A stretch of 64,000 nt of DNA from Pseudomonadales bacterium (GCA_028285415.1 JANQPF010000002.1:1-64000); one strand, 5' to 3'; shown: positions 1-8,692, counted from the stretch's first letter. The notes: generated by a model not told the origin, from the sequence alone. Translations and numbers: made by a program.

Positions 1-93
1 CTCCACCGCCAGCCACGAGCGCGGTGAGGCGGCACGCGCAAGCGGCAGCGGCCAGCCGCGTTCAGCCCAGCACAAGAGCGGGAGAAAATTGGC
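1..93. repeat. Left arm of a 93-bp terminal inverted repeat (foldback)
   Basis: Bases 1-93 are the reverse complement of bases 133-225 with only two mismatches by eye (positions 72 and 80), separated by a 39-base loop. The right arm lies inside the epimerase reading frame, whereas the left arm read in that frame contains a stop at 25-27, so the left arm cannot be the true upstream part of the gene. A foldback at the very edge of a sequence is typical of an amplification or assembly chimera at a contig end; a genuine inversion is less likely. Confidence 0.85.
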
Positions 94-555
94 ATTGTGC
101 GCCCACCGCTTATTTACGGCCCGGGCGTCAAAGCCAATTTTCTCCGGCTCTTGAGCTGGGCTGAACGCGGCTGGCCGCTGCCGCTTGCGCGTGCCGCCTC
201 ACCGCGCTCGTGGCTGGCGGTGGAGAATCTGGCGGACTTTCTCGTGCAGCTGACGACGGTTGACGCCGCGCGCGAGGCGCAGATCTGGCACGTGCGTGAC
301 GTGGAAGAGACGTCCGTGGCGGATCTGTTACGCCAGCTTGGGGAGCTGCTCGGTCGTCGCGTGCGCCTCTGGCCGGTGCACGCTGGAATGGCGTTGTCGC
401 TCAGCCGTCTGATCGGGCAGGGCAGGGTTGCGGAACGGCTTTTCTGTCCGTTGCAGCTGGACGTCTCGGCAACGGAACGGCTGCTCGGCTGGCATGCGCC
501 GATGGCACAACGGGAGGCTCTGGCCAAGGTGACAGCGTGGTATCAAGCGCAATAG
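94..555 (+). CDS. NAD-dependent epimerase/dehydratase, C-terminal part (5' truncated)
   Basis: This is the C-terminal part of an extended short-chain dehydrogenase/reductase acting on a nucleotide sugar, probably in O-antigen or exopolysaccharide synthesis. The reading frame enters from the foldback at IVRPPLIYGPGVKANF, the conserved substrate-loop segment of UDP-hexose epimerases, and continues through a typical C-terminal substrate domain to a stop at 553-555. The NAD-binding Rossmann half and the YxxxK site are missing because upstream bases 1-93 are an inverted copy rather than real 5' sequence. The stop overlaps the next gene by 19 bases, as expected in a polysaccharide operon. An ATG does not occur at the truncated end, and substrate specificity cannot be judged from this part. 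Confidence 0.8.
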   Translation: MVRPPLIYGPGVKANFLRLLSWAERGWPLPLARAASPRSWLAVENLADFLVQLTTVDAAREAQIWHVRDVEETSVADLLRQLGELLGRRVRLWPVHAGMALSLSRLIGQGRVAERLFCPLQLDVSATERLLGWHAPMAQREALAKVTAWYQAQ

Positions 556-1523
556 TTTTCGCCCTTGGCCTTGCGGCCGGGCTCGTGCTGCTCTTTGTGG
601 TGGTGCAGCTTGTCAGCCGTGAGCATCTGCTGGCCGTGCCCGATCATCGCAGCAGCCACACCCGGCCTACGCCAACCATGGGGGGCATTGCGATTGTGGT
701 GGTGGTGCTGGCCTATCTTGTGCTCCTGGCGCAGAGCGACCCGCGGCTCGGCTGGACCCTCTTTGTAGCACTCAGCATGCTTGCCCTGGTTGGTCTGTGG
801 GACGACCTCGCGCCGCTTTCGGCGCGTCTGCGTCTTGTGATGCACTTTGTGACCTCAGGCGCGCTCCTGTGGCTTTTATGGCCGGACGTGCCCGTCTGGC
901 TCCTGCCGGTGGCGCTCGTAGCGCTCGTCTGGTTCGTGAACCTCTATAATTTCATGGACGGGATCGACGGCTTTGCGGCCGCCCAGTGTCTGGTCTTCTG
1001 TCTCGGCGTGCAGCTGGTGACGGGCGGCGTGCCGGGCTGGTCCGGTGAGGTGATGTGGTTGCTGTCAGGCGTCACGCTGGCGTTCCTCGCCTTCAACTGG
1101 CCGCCGGCGCGCATTTTCATGGGTGATGTCGGCAGCGGTTTTCTGGGCCTCCTGATCGGGGCGCTGGTTGTTTATCTCTGGCGCACCGATGCGCTGTCCT
1201 GGGTCTCGAGTGTGATCCTGCTCAGCGCATTTTGGTTTGACGCCACGTATACGTTATGTGTGAGAATAGTGACACGACAGGAGTTTACGCAGGCGCACCG
1301 GCAACATCTGTATCAACACGCCGCCCTGCGTTTTGGACATCTATGGACGACGTTGTCTTTCTTCGCTTATGCCGCGGTTTGGCTGCTGCCCTGGGCATGG
1401 TTTGCCGCCGCCGCCGATTGGCCCACTCAGACTTTTGCTCTTGTCGTCTCCAGCCTGCCGATGGCTTACCTCTGCTGGCGCTTTGGCGCGGGATTGATGC
1501 AGCAGGAACAGGAACAATCATAA
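537..1523 (+). CDS. Undecaprenyl-phosphate sugar phosphotransferase, GT4/WbpL-WecA family
   Basis: An integral membrane enzyme of 328 residues that would transfer a sugar-1-phosphate from a UDP-sugar to undecaprenyl phosphate, initiating O-antigen or capsule repeat units. Hydrophobic helices run throughout. Family motifs are visible: the cytosolic Asp-Asp at residues 89-90, NLYNFMDGIDG at 135-145, FMGDVGSGF at 194-202 and a His-containing loop AHRQHLYQH. The GTG start at 537 lies inside the end of the epimerase gene, implying translational coupling. Together with the downstream WbpM-type dehydratase it resembles the distal end of a Pseudomonas-type O-antigen locus (wbpL/wbpM arrangement). The exact donor sugar is unknown; N-acetylfucosamine or N-acetylquinovosamine would fit the dehydratase partner. 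Confidence 0.88.
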   Translation: MVSSAIVFALGLAAGLVLLFVVVQLVSREHLLAVPDHRSSHTRPTPTMGGIAIVVVVLAYLVLLAQSDPRLGWTLFVALSMLALVGLWDDLAPLSARLRLVMHFVTSGALLWLLWPDVPVWLLPVALVALVWFVNLYNFMDGIDGFAAAQCLVFCLGVQLVTGGVPGWSGEVMWLLSGVTLAFLAFNWPPARIFMGDVGSGFLGLLIGALVVYLWRTDALSWVSSVILLSAFWFDATYTLCVRIVTRQEFTQAHRQHLYQHAALRFGHLWTTLSFFAYAAVWLLPWAWFAAAADWPTQTFALVVSSLPMAYLCWRFGAGLMQQEQEQS

Positions 1524-1551
1524 GAACGGAAACAATAACAGGAACGCGTTA

Positions 1552-3477
1552 GTGCAGGATCTCGTCGACGAACTTTCTCGCCGGAAGAAGCAGGCCATTG
1601 CGGTTGCCGCGGATGTGATCATGCTGCCGGTGGCGCTGTGGAGCGCGTTTGCGCTCAGGCTGGGAGAATGGAACCCCGACGTGGTGCAGTACTGGCCGGC
1701 GTTCGTCGTGGCGATCTGTGTCGCCATCCCCGTGTTCGGACGCCTGGGCCTCTACAAACAAGTCATCCGTTACATGGGGAACCACGCGATGCTCGCCGTG
1801 GTCAAAGGCACTCTCATTGCGGGCCTGGCCGTGGCCGTTGTGCCCTACATGCTGCAGCTGAAGGGTTTTCCGCGTTCGGTGCCGATCATCTTCTGGATGC
1901 TTGCGCTCCTCTATACCAGCGGCACGCGCTTTGCCATGCGCGCCTGGATACAAAGCCGCACGCGCGCGGCAAGCCTCGAGCCTGTCATCATTTTCGGAGC
2001 CGGCCGCAAAGGCGTGCAGATTGCGCGCCTTCTCGTTCAGCAGGACCAGTACCGCCCGATTGCCTTTCTGGACCACGACTGGAAGCTGCAGCGCAGCTCC
2101 ATCGACGGTACCTACGTCTACTCGCCCAACGAGCTCGGTCAGCTGCTGAAAGAAACCCGCGCGAAGCAGGTTTTTCTTGCGGTGGGTGACGAACATCCCA
2201 AACGCCGTGATGTGATCGACTTCCTGGCGGGCTTTTCCGTGCGCGTGCGTCTGGTGCCGGATTTCAGCCAGCTGATGGAGGGTAAGCTCAGCCTCGCCAA
2301 AGTGCGTGACGTGGGCATCGAAGACCTCCTCGGCCGTACCGAGGTGGAAGCGCTGCCGCATCTCCTGGCGCAATCTGTCGAAAACCGTGCGGTGATGGTG
2401 ACCGGCGCCGGCGGCTCGATCGGCTCTGAGCTCTGCCGGCAGATCCTGAAGCAGCAGCCGCGCATGCTGGTGTTGCTTGACCAGTCGGAGTTTGGTCTCT
2501 ACCAGATTCACCGCGAGCTTGCCGCCATGGTGGAAGAGCAGGGCTGGTCGGTGCCGTTGGTGACCGTCCTCGGCACGGTGACGGATGGCGCGCTCCTCGG
2601 CCGCACCTTCCGCCGTCACGAGATAGAGACCGTCTATCACGCCGCCGCCTACAAGCACGTGAGCCTGGTTGAAAACAACGTCATCCAGGGCCTCAAGAAC
2701 AACACGTTCGGCACGCTCTACTGCGCCCAGGCGGCAATGGACGCCGGGGTCGAGAAGTTCATTCTCATCTCCACCGACAAGGCGGTTCGAACGACAAGCG
2801 TCATGGGTGCAAGCAAGCGCCTGGCGGAAATGATTCTACAGGCGCTCCAGCAGGACACCACCGCAACCAACTTTGCGATGGTGCGCTTCGGCAACGTGCT
2901 CGGTTCGTCCGGCAGCGTGGTGCCGCTTTTCAGCGAGCAGATTGACGGTGGGGGTCCGGTGACGGTCACCCATGCCGACGTGACCCGCTATTTCATGTCC
3001 ATCCCGGAAGCCGCTCAGCTCGTTCTGCAGGCCTCCTCCATGGCCAGGGGCGGGGACATTTTCCTGCTCGACATGGGTGAACCGGTGCGCATCCTGGATC
3101 TTGCCCACCGCATGATCCACCTCAAAGGCTACAGCGTGAAAGACGGCGACAATCCGGATGGGGAGATTGAAGTTCAGTTCACCGGCTTGAAGCCCGGCGA
3201 GAAGCTCCACGAAGAGCTCCTCGTCAGCGGCGACGTGGAAGGCACTGACCACCGCAAGATCATGCGCGCCAACGAAGGCCATCTGCCGTGGACGGAGCTG
3301 CGCGGTGCGCTCAATACCCTGGAGCAGGCGTGCGATACCTTTGACTACGATGCGGTCAAAGCCTTCATCGAAGGTTTGGTGGAAGGCGCGGATCTCGAAA
3401 GCCAGCTCGGCGATCTGGCGCCGCGGGCACCGGTTGTGACGCTACCCGGCGCCCAGTCCGAACCGGGTGCGGATTAG
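1552..3477 (+). CDS. UDP-N-acetylhexosamine 4,6-dehydratase, WbpM/FlaA1/CapD family
   Basis: A 641-residue inner-membrane nucleotide-sugar dehydratase. The N-terminal third has about four hydrophobic helices and a CoA-binding-like Rossmann region (VIIFGAGRKG). The catalytic half begins with the NAD motif TGAGGSIG at residues 284-291, followed by AAAYKHV, ISTDKAV at about 406-412 and MGASKR, the active-site segment of the WbpM/PglF class. Full-length proteins of this kind convert UDP-GlcNAc to the 4-keto-6-deoxy intermediate used for QuiNAc, FucNAc or bacillosamine. The GTG start is chosen because it follows the GT4 gene by 28 bases and gives the expected membrane N-terminus. The stop overlaps that of the convergent metalloprotease gene. 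A specific symbol is withheld because paralogues differ in product. Confidence 0.9.
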   Translation: MQDLVDELSRRKKQAIAVAADVIMLPVALWSAFALRLGEWNPDVVQYWPAFVVAICVAIPVFGRLGLYKQVIRYMGNHAMLAVVKGTLIAGLAVAVVPYMLQLKGFPRSVPIIFWMLALLYTSGTRFAMRAWIQSRTRAASLEPVIIFGAGRKGVQIARLLVQQDQYRPIAFLDHDWKLQRSSIDGTYVYSPNELGQLLKETRAKQVFLAVGDEHPKRRDVIDFLAGFSVRVRLVPDFSQLMEGKLSLAKVRDVGIEDLLGRTEVEALPHLLAQSVENRAVMVTGAGGSIGSELCRQILKQQPRMLVLLDQSEFGLYQIHRELAAMVEEQGWSVPLVTVLGTVTDGALLGRTFRRHEIETVYHAAAYKHVSLVENNVIQGLKNNTFGTLYCAQAAMDAGVEKFILISTDKAVRTTSVMGASKRLAEMILQALQQDTTATNFAMVRFGNVLGSSGSVVPLFSEQIDGGGPVTVTHADVTRYFMSIPEAAQLVLQASSMARGGDIFLLDMGEPVRILDLAHRMIHLKGYSVKDGDNPDGEIEVQFTGLKPGEKLHEELLVSGDVEGTDHRKIMRANEGHLPWTELRGALNTLEQACDTFDYDAVKAFIEGLVEGADLESQLGDLAPRAPVVTLPGAQSEPGAD

Positions 3478-4352
3478 CGATACTCCGCTACCTGATCCTT
3501 ACTGATGCGAAGCGCACGCACGGCGTCCGAGCCGTTGGCGGCGGTATGTGTAATGCCACAGGGTTCGCCGTTACAGTCGAGCTCGGGTGACGACAGGCGC
3601 GGCAGCTGCGGCGCGGCGAACTCATCGGGGGAGGCCATGATGGTGGCAAATCCGCCGTCCATCCCGTAGCCGAGCGCATACTCGAACGTGCCGCCGTCAG
3701 GATCTTCCCGGCGCGAGTGGGCAAGGCCCAGGTTGTGGCCAAGCTCGTGCAGCAGCGTGTAGTCGGAGCAGTTGGCTGAGACCACCGAGTAGCCAAAATC
3801 CGCCTCTGCCGGATCGCTGAAGTCGCCGTTCGTCCGGTAGCCGCCGAGCCAGGCGTAGCCGCAATGACCGTCGTTGGCATACGGACGGAAGAGCACCACC
3901 AGATCCGATTCGGTTTGATTGCGCAGGCCCGCAATGTGGGAGACGGACGGATCAGCCCCGAAAGTGAGCTCCTCGAGCGCCTGCGTGCTTGGCCGCTGGT
4001 CGGGATAGTCCACCCACTCCACATGATTGGCGCTGAAGGTCAGCGCCACGCCACTTTGCGCCAGCACGTCGTTGGCGACGTTGACCAGATGCTGGATGCG
4101 CAGGTCCGGATCGACAAACTGATCGGCGACGCCGCTGGTGTAGAGCGCGAGCAGCTTGATTTCCGTGGTCTCCGATGCGGTTGTGGGCGGGTCTGCCGGT
4201 GGGGGATTGTCCGGTGGATTGTTACCCGGCGCCGTCGTTTGCGGCGGCGGCGTGCTAGCGGGCGCGTCACTGCTGCCGCCGCCTCCGCCACCCCCGCCGC
4301 AGGCGGTGAGCGCGGCGCAGAGCGCCAGCGTGCATAGCGTTTTAGTCGACAT
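3474..4352 (-). CDS. Secreted lipoprotein zinc metalloprotease (metzincin, reprolysin-like)
   Basis: A 292-residue predicted lipoprotein. The signal peptide ends in LTAC, followed by a poly-Gly stretch and a Pro/Thr-rich linker up to about residue 60, which would hold the catalytic domain away from the membrane. The catalytic domain carries HELGHNLGLAHS, the metzincin zinc site HExxHxxGxxH, with a downstream Met in YGMDGGFATIM as a likely Met-turn. It therefore acts as an extracytoplasmic endopeptidase; the substrate is unknown. The ATG at 4352 is preferred over an upstream in-frame ATG at 4472 because it starts a clean lipoprotein signal and has an AGGA ribosome site. It overlaps the upstream gene by 11 bases, so the two are probably co-translated. 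Confidence 0.85.
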   Translation of the reverse strand: MSTKTLCTLALCAALTACGGGGGGGGSSDAPASTPPPQTTAPGNNPPDNPPPADPPTTASETTEIKLLALYTSGVADQFVDPDLRIQHLVNVANDVLAQSGVALTFSANHVEWVDYPDQRPSTQALEELTFGADPSVSHIAGLRNQTESDLVVLFRPYANDGHCGYAWLGGYRTNGDFSDPAEADFGYSVVSANCSDYTLLHELGHNLGLAHSRREDPDGGTFEYALGYGMDGGFATIMASPDEFAAPQLPRLSSPELDCNGEPCGITHTAANGSDAVRALRISKDQVAEYR

Positions 4353-4893
4353 GGCGGAAATCCTTTTCGTGCCGGATCGTGCGGGCCGTGAGCTGCCGTT
4401 GCGGGTACAGGCGGCTGCCGCTGCCATCGCTTTCCATGCGATAGCTTTCCGTGGGCGTAGCAAGCGTTGCAAAGAAGCGCTCGCCGCGTCGGGTGAACGT
4501 ACTCGTGAGTCCGGCGTGACTGGCGCTCAGATGTTCACGGCCGTGGACGGCGTAGCGGCGCTCGAGCTTGAGCTCAATCTGCGCCTGACCGGGCAGCTCT
4601 ATGAACGTCGTGCCGTCCGCCGCCAGACCGCGTAGCTCGGCGATGCCGAAGGCGTTGTCGAGATAGGCGATGTCGGTGTCGTAGGTCGTGGGCGGCGGCT
4701 CAGGCTCGGGTCTGGCCGGGCGGGCTGTGGGTATCTGCGCGGGCGCCGTCTGCGGAAGCGCGTCAGAATTTTGACGTTCGGGGGTGACCGGGGCTGACGG
4801 TGCTGCGGTTGCCTTGTCGTCGAGGCTCATCCAGACCGCGGGGATTACACAAGCGCTTGCCAGCGCCATTGTCGCCACCCATCGCCAAGTCAT
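4342..4893 (-). CDS. Membrane-anchored hypothetical protein, partner of the metalloprotease
   Basis: A 183-residue protein I do not recognise. It has one N-terminal hydrophobic segment (residues about 5-23) followed by an Ala/Pro-rich linker to about residue 65, then a compact domain beginning TTYDTDIAYLDNAFG that ends in a basic tail. The layout predicts an inner-membrane or secreted periplasmic protein. Its stop codon lies inside the start of the metalloprotease gene (ATGTCGACTAA overlap), so it is the first gene of a two-gene unit and may be a chaperone, inhibitor or propeptide-like partner of the protease. That role is inference from position only. Confidence 0.7.
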   Translation of the reverse strand: MTWRWVATMALASACVIPAVWMSLDDKATAAPSAPVTPERQNSDALPQTAPAQIPTARPARPEPEPPPTTYDTDIAYLDNAFGIAELRGLAADGTTFIELPGQAQIELKLERRYAVHGREHLSASHAGLTSTFTRRGERFFATLATPTESYRMESDGSGSRLYPQRQLTARTIRHEKDFRHVD

Positions 4894-4974
4894 GCATACA
4901 GTCTAGGCGGGCCCCTGTGGGGCTGCCGTGGGAATCGGGGAAGTGCGCGCCAGCGCACATTGGCGGCGTGCCGG

Positions 4975-5412
4975 TTAGATCATATTGCCGCCCAGCCAGA
5001 GTCCACCGGCATGTGCAGTCTCGATGTTGAGCTGTCCCGCGAGGCCGGCGGCGCGGTGCACGGATATTTCCGCCATCCCGGGGTCCTGCATCATCGCCAT
5101 CATCGCGGCGCGGGAGGGATACATGGCGACGGCCACCATGTCCCAGAGCTCTTCCACCTCGCCGAGCATGAGGCGGGTCACCTCGGCGCCGAAGCAGGGC
5201 GCGCCGCCGTGCTTGGCCAGAAGCTTGGCCACACCTTCCCCGTAGATGGCATAAGCCTCCCGCCCGGTCAGCGTCGTTTCCCGGCCGTCCTCGTACTCGG
5301 CGTGCGCTTTGAACTTGAGGAGGTTCACCATGTAGATGGGCCCGTCCGGGCCGGGCTCGGCGAAGCCCTGCAGCTGCGCCTCATTGGGGTAAACGCTGTT
5401 TTCGTACTGCAT
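4975..5412 (-). CDS. DUF1330 family protein (dimeric alpha-beta barrel)
   Basis: A 145-residue soluble protein with the DUF1330 pattern: a first strand containing PIYMVNLLKFK, then a region around YGEGVAKLLAKHGG, and VAVAMYPSRAAMMAMMQDPGM before the final strand. DUF1330 members adopt the ferredoxin-like dimeric alpha-beta barrel fold seen in monooxygenases of the ABM/EthD type, but most have no known substrate. A GGAGG ribosome site lies just upstream of the ATG at 5412. The gene stands alone on the minus strand, separated by 82 bases from the gene upstream of the metalloprotease and divergent from the gene at 5667. Confidence 0.8.
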   Translation of the reverse strand: MQYENSVYPNEAQLQGFAEPGPDGPIYMVNLLKFKAHAEYEDGRETTLTGREAYAIYGEGVAKLLAKHGGAPCFGAEVTRLMLGEVEELWDMVAVAMYPSRAAMMAMMQDPGMAEISVHRAAGLAGQLNIETAHAGGLWLGGNMI

Positions 5413-5666
5413 GGTGGCCTCCGGCTGTGTGATTTGTGGTCATGATAGGGCCCCGGGCGGCCGAAAAGTACCGTCTGACGGGCCGCTTTCGGTGTATCTC
5501 ACATCTCCCGCGAATTTGTTATAGTGTCGAGTCCCTGGCGGCCAAACCTTGGGAGAGGGTGGTGGGCCGAGCGTCCAGCGCGAAGAGACGCGCGCAAGAT
5601 GGCGTTAGAAGACAGGGCGGCTGTGCGCGAAGTTGCGGCGCAGCAACAACATTGGGGGATAACGCT
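5413..5666. other. Intergenic region between divergent genes
   Basis: These 254 bases separate the DUF1330 gene (minus) from the hypothetical gene at 5667 (plus). A TATAGT hexamer at 5520-5525 could be a -10 element for the plus-strand unit, but no convincing -35 is visible. An in-frame plus-strand opening extends into this region but has no supported start. I see no RNA gene or repeat here. Confidence 0.4.
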
Positions 5667-6017
5667 GTGACACGTCATCAAGAGCAGATGATCCTGCGTC
5701 TGTGGCGCGACTGGTGCAAGCTGTGGCCTGAGCAATACGGGCACGAGTCGCTGCAAGTCAAACCGGCAGGCTACGATCCGGTATTCGACGTCATACCCGC
5801 TCAGGCGTACAAAGATTTCTACCTGGAAGTGGTGCGCGGTCATCCAACGCTCAAGTCGCTCGACGTCTTCGACGTCATCGATACCGCGCTGAATCAGACC
5901 CGCGCTCCGGAAAGTTCAGTGGAAGTAGACGTAAATACCCACGCTCCGGCACGTGCGCAAGCCGTGACGGTTGAGCTTGTGTCGAACCGCGATGCCGACG
6001 AGGCTGAGACCGCCTAG
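5667..6017 (+). CDS. Hypothetical acidic cytoplasmic protein
   Basis: A 116-residue protein I do not recognise. It has no signal peptide or membrane segment. The N-terminus is Trp-rich and helical (LRLWRDWCKLWPEQYGHE), followed by a mixed region with the aromatic stretch AQAYKDFYLEVVRGHP; the C-terminal third is acidic and probably disordered. The GTG at 5667 is preferred because a strong GGGGGA ribosome site sits 7-8 bases upstream; the frame is open further upstream but without such a signal. It precedes the flavin oxidoreductase gene by only 9 bases, so the two are probably one transcript. Confidence 0.6.
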   Translation: MTRHQEQMILRLWRDWCKLWPEQYGHESLQVKPAGYDPVFDVIPAQAYKDFYLEVVRGHPTLKSLDVFDVIDTALNQTRAPESSVEVDVNTHAPARAQAVTVELVSNRDADEAETA

Positions 6018-6026
6018 ATCACATCG

Positions 6027-7127
6027 ATGGCCTCGCTCTGGACTCCGCTGTGTGATCGCCTGGGGATTCAATTCCCCATCTTTGGCTTCGCCCACGATGT
6101 CACCACGGTAGCCGCCATCACCAACGCCGGCGGCTTTGGCGTTTACGGCGCCACCCGCCGCTTCCCCGAGGAAATTACCCGTGAGCTTGCCCAGATCCGC
6201 GAGCTCGTCGGCGAAAAACCGTTCGGCGTCGACCTCGTGCTGCCGCCCGGCATGCCGGAGCACAACTCCCGGGAGGCCATCGAGGCGGAAATCCCCGACG
6301 AGCACAAAGCGTTCGTCAAAGGCATCGTTAAGCGCTACCAGGTCCCCGCCGCCACGCAGCCCGGCATGCGCACCCGGTTCATCCGCTCGAAAGAGATCGA
6401 AGACGCGCAGCTGCGCGCGGTGCTGGATTCCGACGTCAACATGTTCGCGTGCGGCATTGGCGCGCCACCGGATGCGGTGGCGGAAGCCAAAGCCGGCGGC
6501 AAGGTGACGCTGGCGCTCATTGGTTCTCCGCATCACGTCCCGCGCACGATCCAGGCTGGCGTCGACATCATTGTTGCTCAAGGTTACGACGCTGGCGCCC
6601 ATACCGGCCCCATTGGCACGTTTTCCCTGGTCCCGCAGATTGTCGATGCCGCCGGTGACGTGCCGGTGCTCGTGGCCGGCGGCGTTGCGACGGGCCGCCA
6701 CATAGCCGCATCGCTCGCTATGGGTGCCCAGGGCGTATGGCTCGGCACCGCCTGGCTTCTCGCGGAGGAGCATCAGGCGCACATGCACCCGGTCAACACG
6801 GCAAAGCTCCGCGAAGCGGGCAGCGGCGACACGGTCATTACCCGCTCCGAGTCCGGTAAAACCTTCCGTCAGATCCGCAGCGCCTGGAGTCAGGAGTGGG
6901 AATCGGAAGAGGCGCCCAAGCCGCTCAAGATGCCGTACCAGGACGTGCTGGTTGGCGATCTCCTGGGTGCCATTGAAGAGCACGACATTTATCCCCTCAT
7001 CCACTCGGGTGCCGGTCAGTCCATTGGCTACTTCGACGAGGTCCGTCCGGTCCAGGCCATCATGGATGAGCTCGTCTCGGAGGCCTGCGAAACCCTCAAC
7101 GCGCAGAACCGGTACGTCAAAGAGTGA
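6027..7127 (+). CDS. NAD(P)H-dependent flavin oxidoreductase / nitronate monooxygenase family
   Basis: A 366-residue FMN-binding TIM-barrel enzyme of the 2-nitropropane dioxygenase superfamily. Visible family features are the N-terminal IQFPIFGFAHD and ITNAGGFGVYGA segments, the catalytic-loop signature AQGYDAGAHTG, the phosphate-binding strand LVAGGVATGRH and GAQGVWLGTAWL. Such enzymes oxidise alkyl nitronates or serve as general quinone/enoyl reductases. The sequence has a longer-than-minimal insert around residues 60-115, seen in a subfamily annotated only as flavin-dependent oxidoreductase, so nitronate is not assured as substrate. The stop overlaps the start of the next gene by four bases (GTGA), giving an operon with the alcohol dehydrogenase and thioesterase genes. 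Confidence 0.85.
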   Translation: MASLWTPLCDRLGIQFPIFGFAHDVTTVAAITNAGGFGVYGATRRFPEEITRELAQIRELVGEKPFGVDLVLPPGMPEHNSREAIEAEIPDEHKAFVKGIVKRYQVPAATQPGMRTRFIRSKEIEDAQLRAVLDSDVNMFACGIGAPPDAVAEAKAGGKVTLALIGSPHHVPRTIQAGVDIIVAQGYDAGAHTGPIGTFSLVPQIVDAAGDVPVLVAGGVATGRHIAASLAMGAQGVWLGTAWLLAEEHQAHMHPVNTAKLREAGSGDTVITRSESGKTFRQIRSAWSQEWESEEAPKPLKMPYQDVLVGDLLGAIEEHDIYPLIHSGAGQSIGYFDEVRPVQAIMDELVSEACETLNAQNRYVKE

Positions 7128-8224
7128 CCGGCCTGCCGAAAAGATCGTTTGCCATGGTGATGACCGCCAAGCGTGAGCTCACGCCCATGGACATCGACAT
7201 GCCCGACATCGACGAAGACTCGGCGCTATTGAAGCTCGAAGCCTGCGGCATCTGCGGCAGCGATTACGAGCAGTTCGAAGACCTGTTGCGCACGCCGCTG
7301 CCCGTCATTCCGGGCCACGAGCCGCTCGGCACCATTGCGCGCATCGGCGATCGCGCGGCCGCGCGTTGGGGTGTGGACGTCGGCGATCGCGTGGCAGTGG
7401 AGACCATGCTCTCCTGCCGTCACTGCGAACCCTGCCTCGGCGGCACTTACCACCTCTGTGACAACCGCAAAATCTACTCCTACGTGCCGCTGTCCGAATG
7501 GCCCGGCCTCTGGGGCGGTTACGCGCAGTACATGTTCATCCACAAGAACTCCGTCATTCACAAAGTGGATCCCAGCTTGCCGGCAAACCTTGCCGTCATG
7601 TTCAATCCGCTGGGCGCGGGTTTCCGCTGGGCGGTGGAAATGCCGGACACACAGCCCGGCGACACGGTGGTGATTCTGGGTCCGGGGCAGCGCGGGCTGG
7701 CAAGCGTTGTTGCCTGCCGCGAAGTCGGCGTGGGCACGATCATCGTCACCGGGCTTGCCGCGGACGAGGACAAGCTCAGACTCGCCAGAACGTTCGGCGC
7801 TGATCATACGATCGACGTCGAGAACGAGGACGCGGTCAGGCGCGTCAAGGAACTCACGGGCGGGCGCGGTGCTGACGTGGTCGTGGACGTGAGCGCTTAT
7901 GCCACGCAGCCGGTGGTCGACGCCATGCGCATGGTCAAAACCGGTGGCAAGGTGGTGCTTGCCGGCGTCAAAGGCTTCAAAACCGTCGACAATTTTGTCA
8001 GCGATTACATCGTCACCAAAGAGGTACAGGTGATGGGCGCCATGGGCGTCACCTTCACGGGTTACCAGGCGGCCATCCGGCTCATCGAGTCGGGTAAAGT
8101 GGACCTCGCGCGGATGCACACGCACGACTTCGGGCTGGAAGATGCCGAGCTTGCCATCCGCACGCTTGCCCGGGAGATCCCGGATGACGAATCGATACAT
8201 TCCTGCCTGATCCCGGAGCACTAA
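7124..8224 (+). CDS. Zinc-dependent medium-chain alcohol dehydrogenase
   Basis: A 366-residue MDR-superfamily dehydrogenase. The N-terminal domain has the catalytic zinc ligands CGICGSD and GHEP, and a structural-zinc lobe CRHCEPCLGGTYHLC with four Cys. The Rossmann domain contains VVILGPGQRGLASV, a variant of GxGxxG, and the conserved GGRGADVVVDVS segment. It would oxidise an alcohol or polyol with NAD(P); the variant glycine loop (GPGQRG) occurs in some threonine/sorbitol-type relatives. The GTG at 7124 is coupled to the upstream stop (GTGA); the Met at 7154 is an alternative start that would remove ten residues without harming the fold. Substrate unknown. Confidence 0.88.
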   Translation: MTGLPKRSFAMVMTAKRELTPMDIDMPDIDEDSALLKLEACGICGSDYEQFEDLLRTPLPVIPGHEPLGTIARIGDRAAARWGVDVGDRVAVETMLSCRHCEPCLGGTYHLCDNRKIYSYVPLSEWPGLWGGYAQYMFIHKNSVIHKVDPSLPANLAVMFNPLGAGFRWAVEMPDTQPGDTVVILGPGQRGLASVVACREVGVGTIIVTGLAADEDKLRLARTFGADHTIDVENEDAVRRVKELTGGRGADVVVDVSAYATQPVVDAMRMVKTGGKVVLAGVKGFKTVDNFVSDYIVTKEVQVMGAMGVTFTGYQAAIRLIESGKVDLARMHTHDFGLEDAELAIRTLAREIPDDESIHSCLIPEH

Positions 8225-8262
8225 TCCCGAAACCGCGGGTCGAAAACGATAAGGAGAACACA

Positions 8263-8691
8263 GTGGCCGAGATTCCATTCAACGCGGAGATTGCCGAGCG
8301 CTTCAAAGGCTCATCCAAGGGCGCAGGCGGGATTGTCGAGTACCTCGGCTTCGAGATTACCGACGCCGGTCCGGGCACCATGGAAGGTGAGTTCCAGGTG
8401 CGCGAGGAGCTCATGACCATGATCGGCAACATGCATGGCGGTGTGCTCTCCGCGTTCTGCGACCACATGCTCGGATGCGTGTGTTATCCCGCGATGAAAA
8501 AAGGCCAGTGGGCGGCGACAACGGAGTTCAAGATCAACCTGACCGCACCCGTGACCCAGGGCACCGTGACCGCGCGCGCAGAGATCATCAACCTGTCGCG
8601 TACCCAGGCGGTGGTGCGTATTGATCTCGAGAACGAAGGCCGTATTTGCGCCATGGCCCAGGGCACCTGCACCATCCGGGACCCGCGCTGA
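8263..8691 (+). CDS. PaaI-type hotdog-fold thioesterase
   Basis: A 142-residue single hotdog-domain protein of the PaaI/YbgC superfamily, expected to hydrolyse acyl-CoA thioesters as a tetramer. The signature is GNMHGGVLSAFCDHMLGC at residues 61-78, in which the HGG turn leads into the central helix carrying the catalytic acidic residue (Asp74 here), followed by the strand ATTEFKINLTAPV. The GTG start is preceded by an AAGGAG ribosome site. It probably belongs to the same transcript as the oxidoreductase and dehydrogenase genes, which would fit a small catabolic set for a fatty or aromatic acid, but the substrate cannot be read from the sequence. Confidence 0.85.
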   Translation: MAEIPFNAEIAERFKGSSKGAGGIVEYLGFEITDAGPGTMEGEFQVREELMTMIGNMHGGVLSAFCDHMLGCVCYPAMKKGQWAATTEFKINLTAPVTQGTVTARAEIINLSRTQAVVRIDLENEGRICAMAQGTCTIRDPR

Positions 8692-8692
8692 G

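Noticed and set aside
1549-2658. Long antisense frames opposite high-GC genes (also about 5916-7004, 7226-8278 and 15719-16942, minus strand)
   Set aside because: They are His/Arg/Gly-rich with no recognisable motifs, lie opposite genes with clear family motifs, and are expected by chance in high-GC coding DNA.
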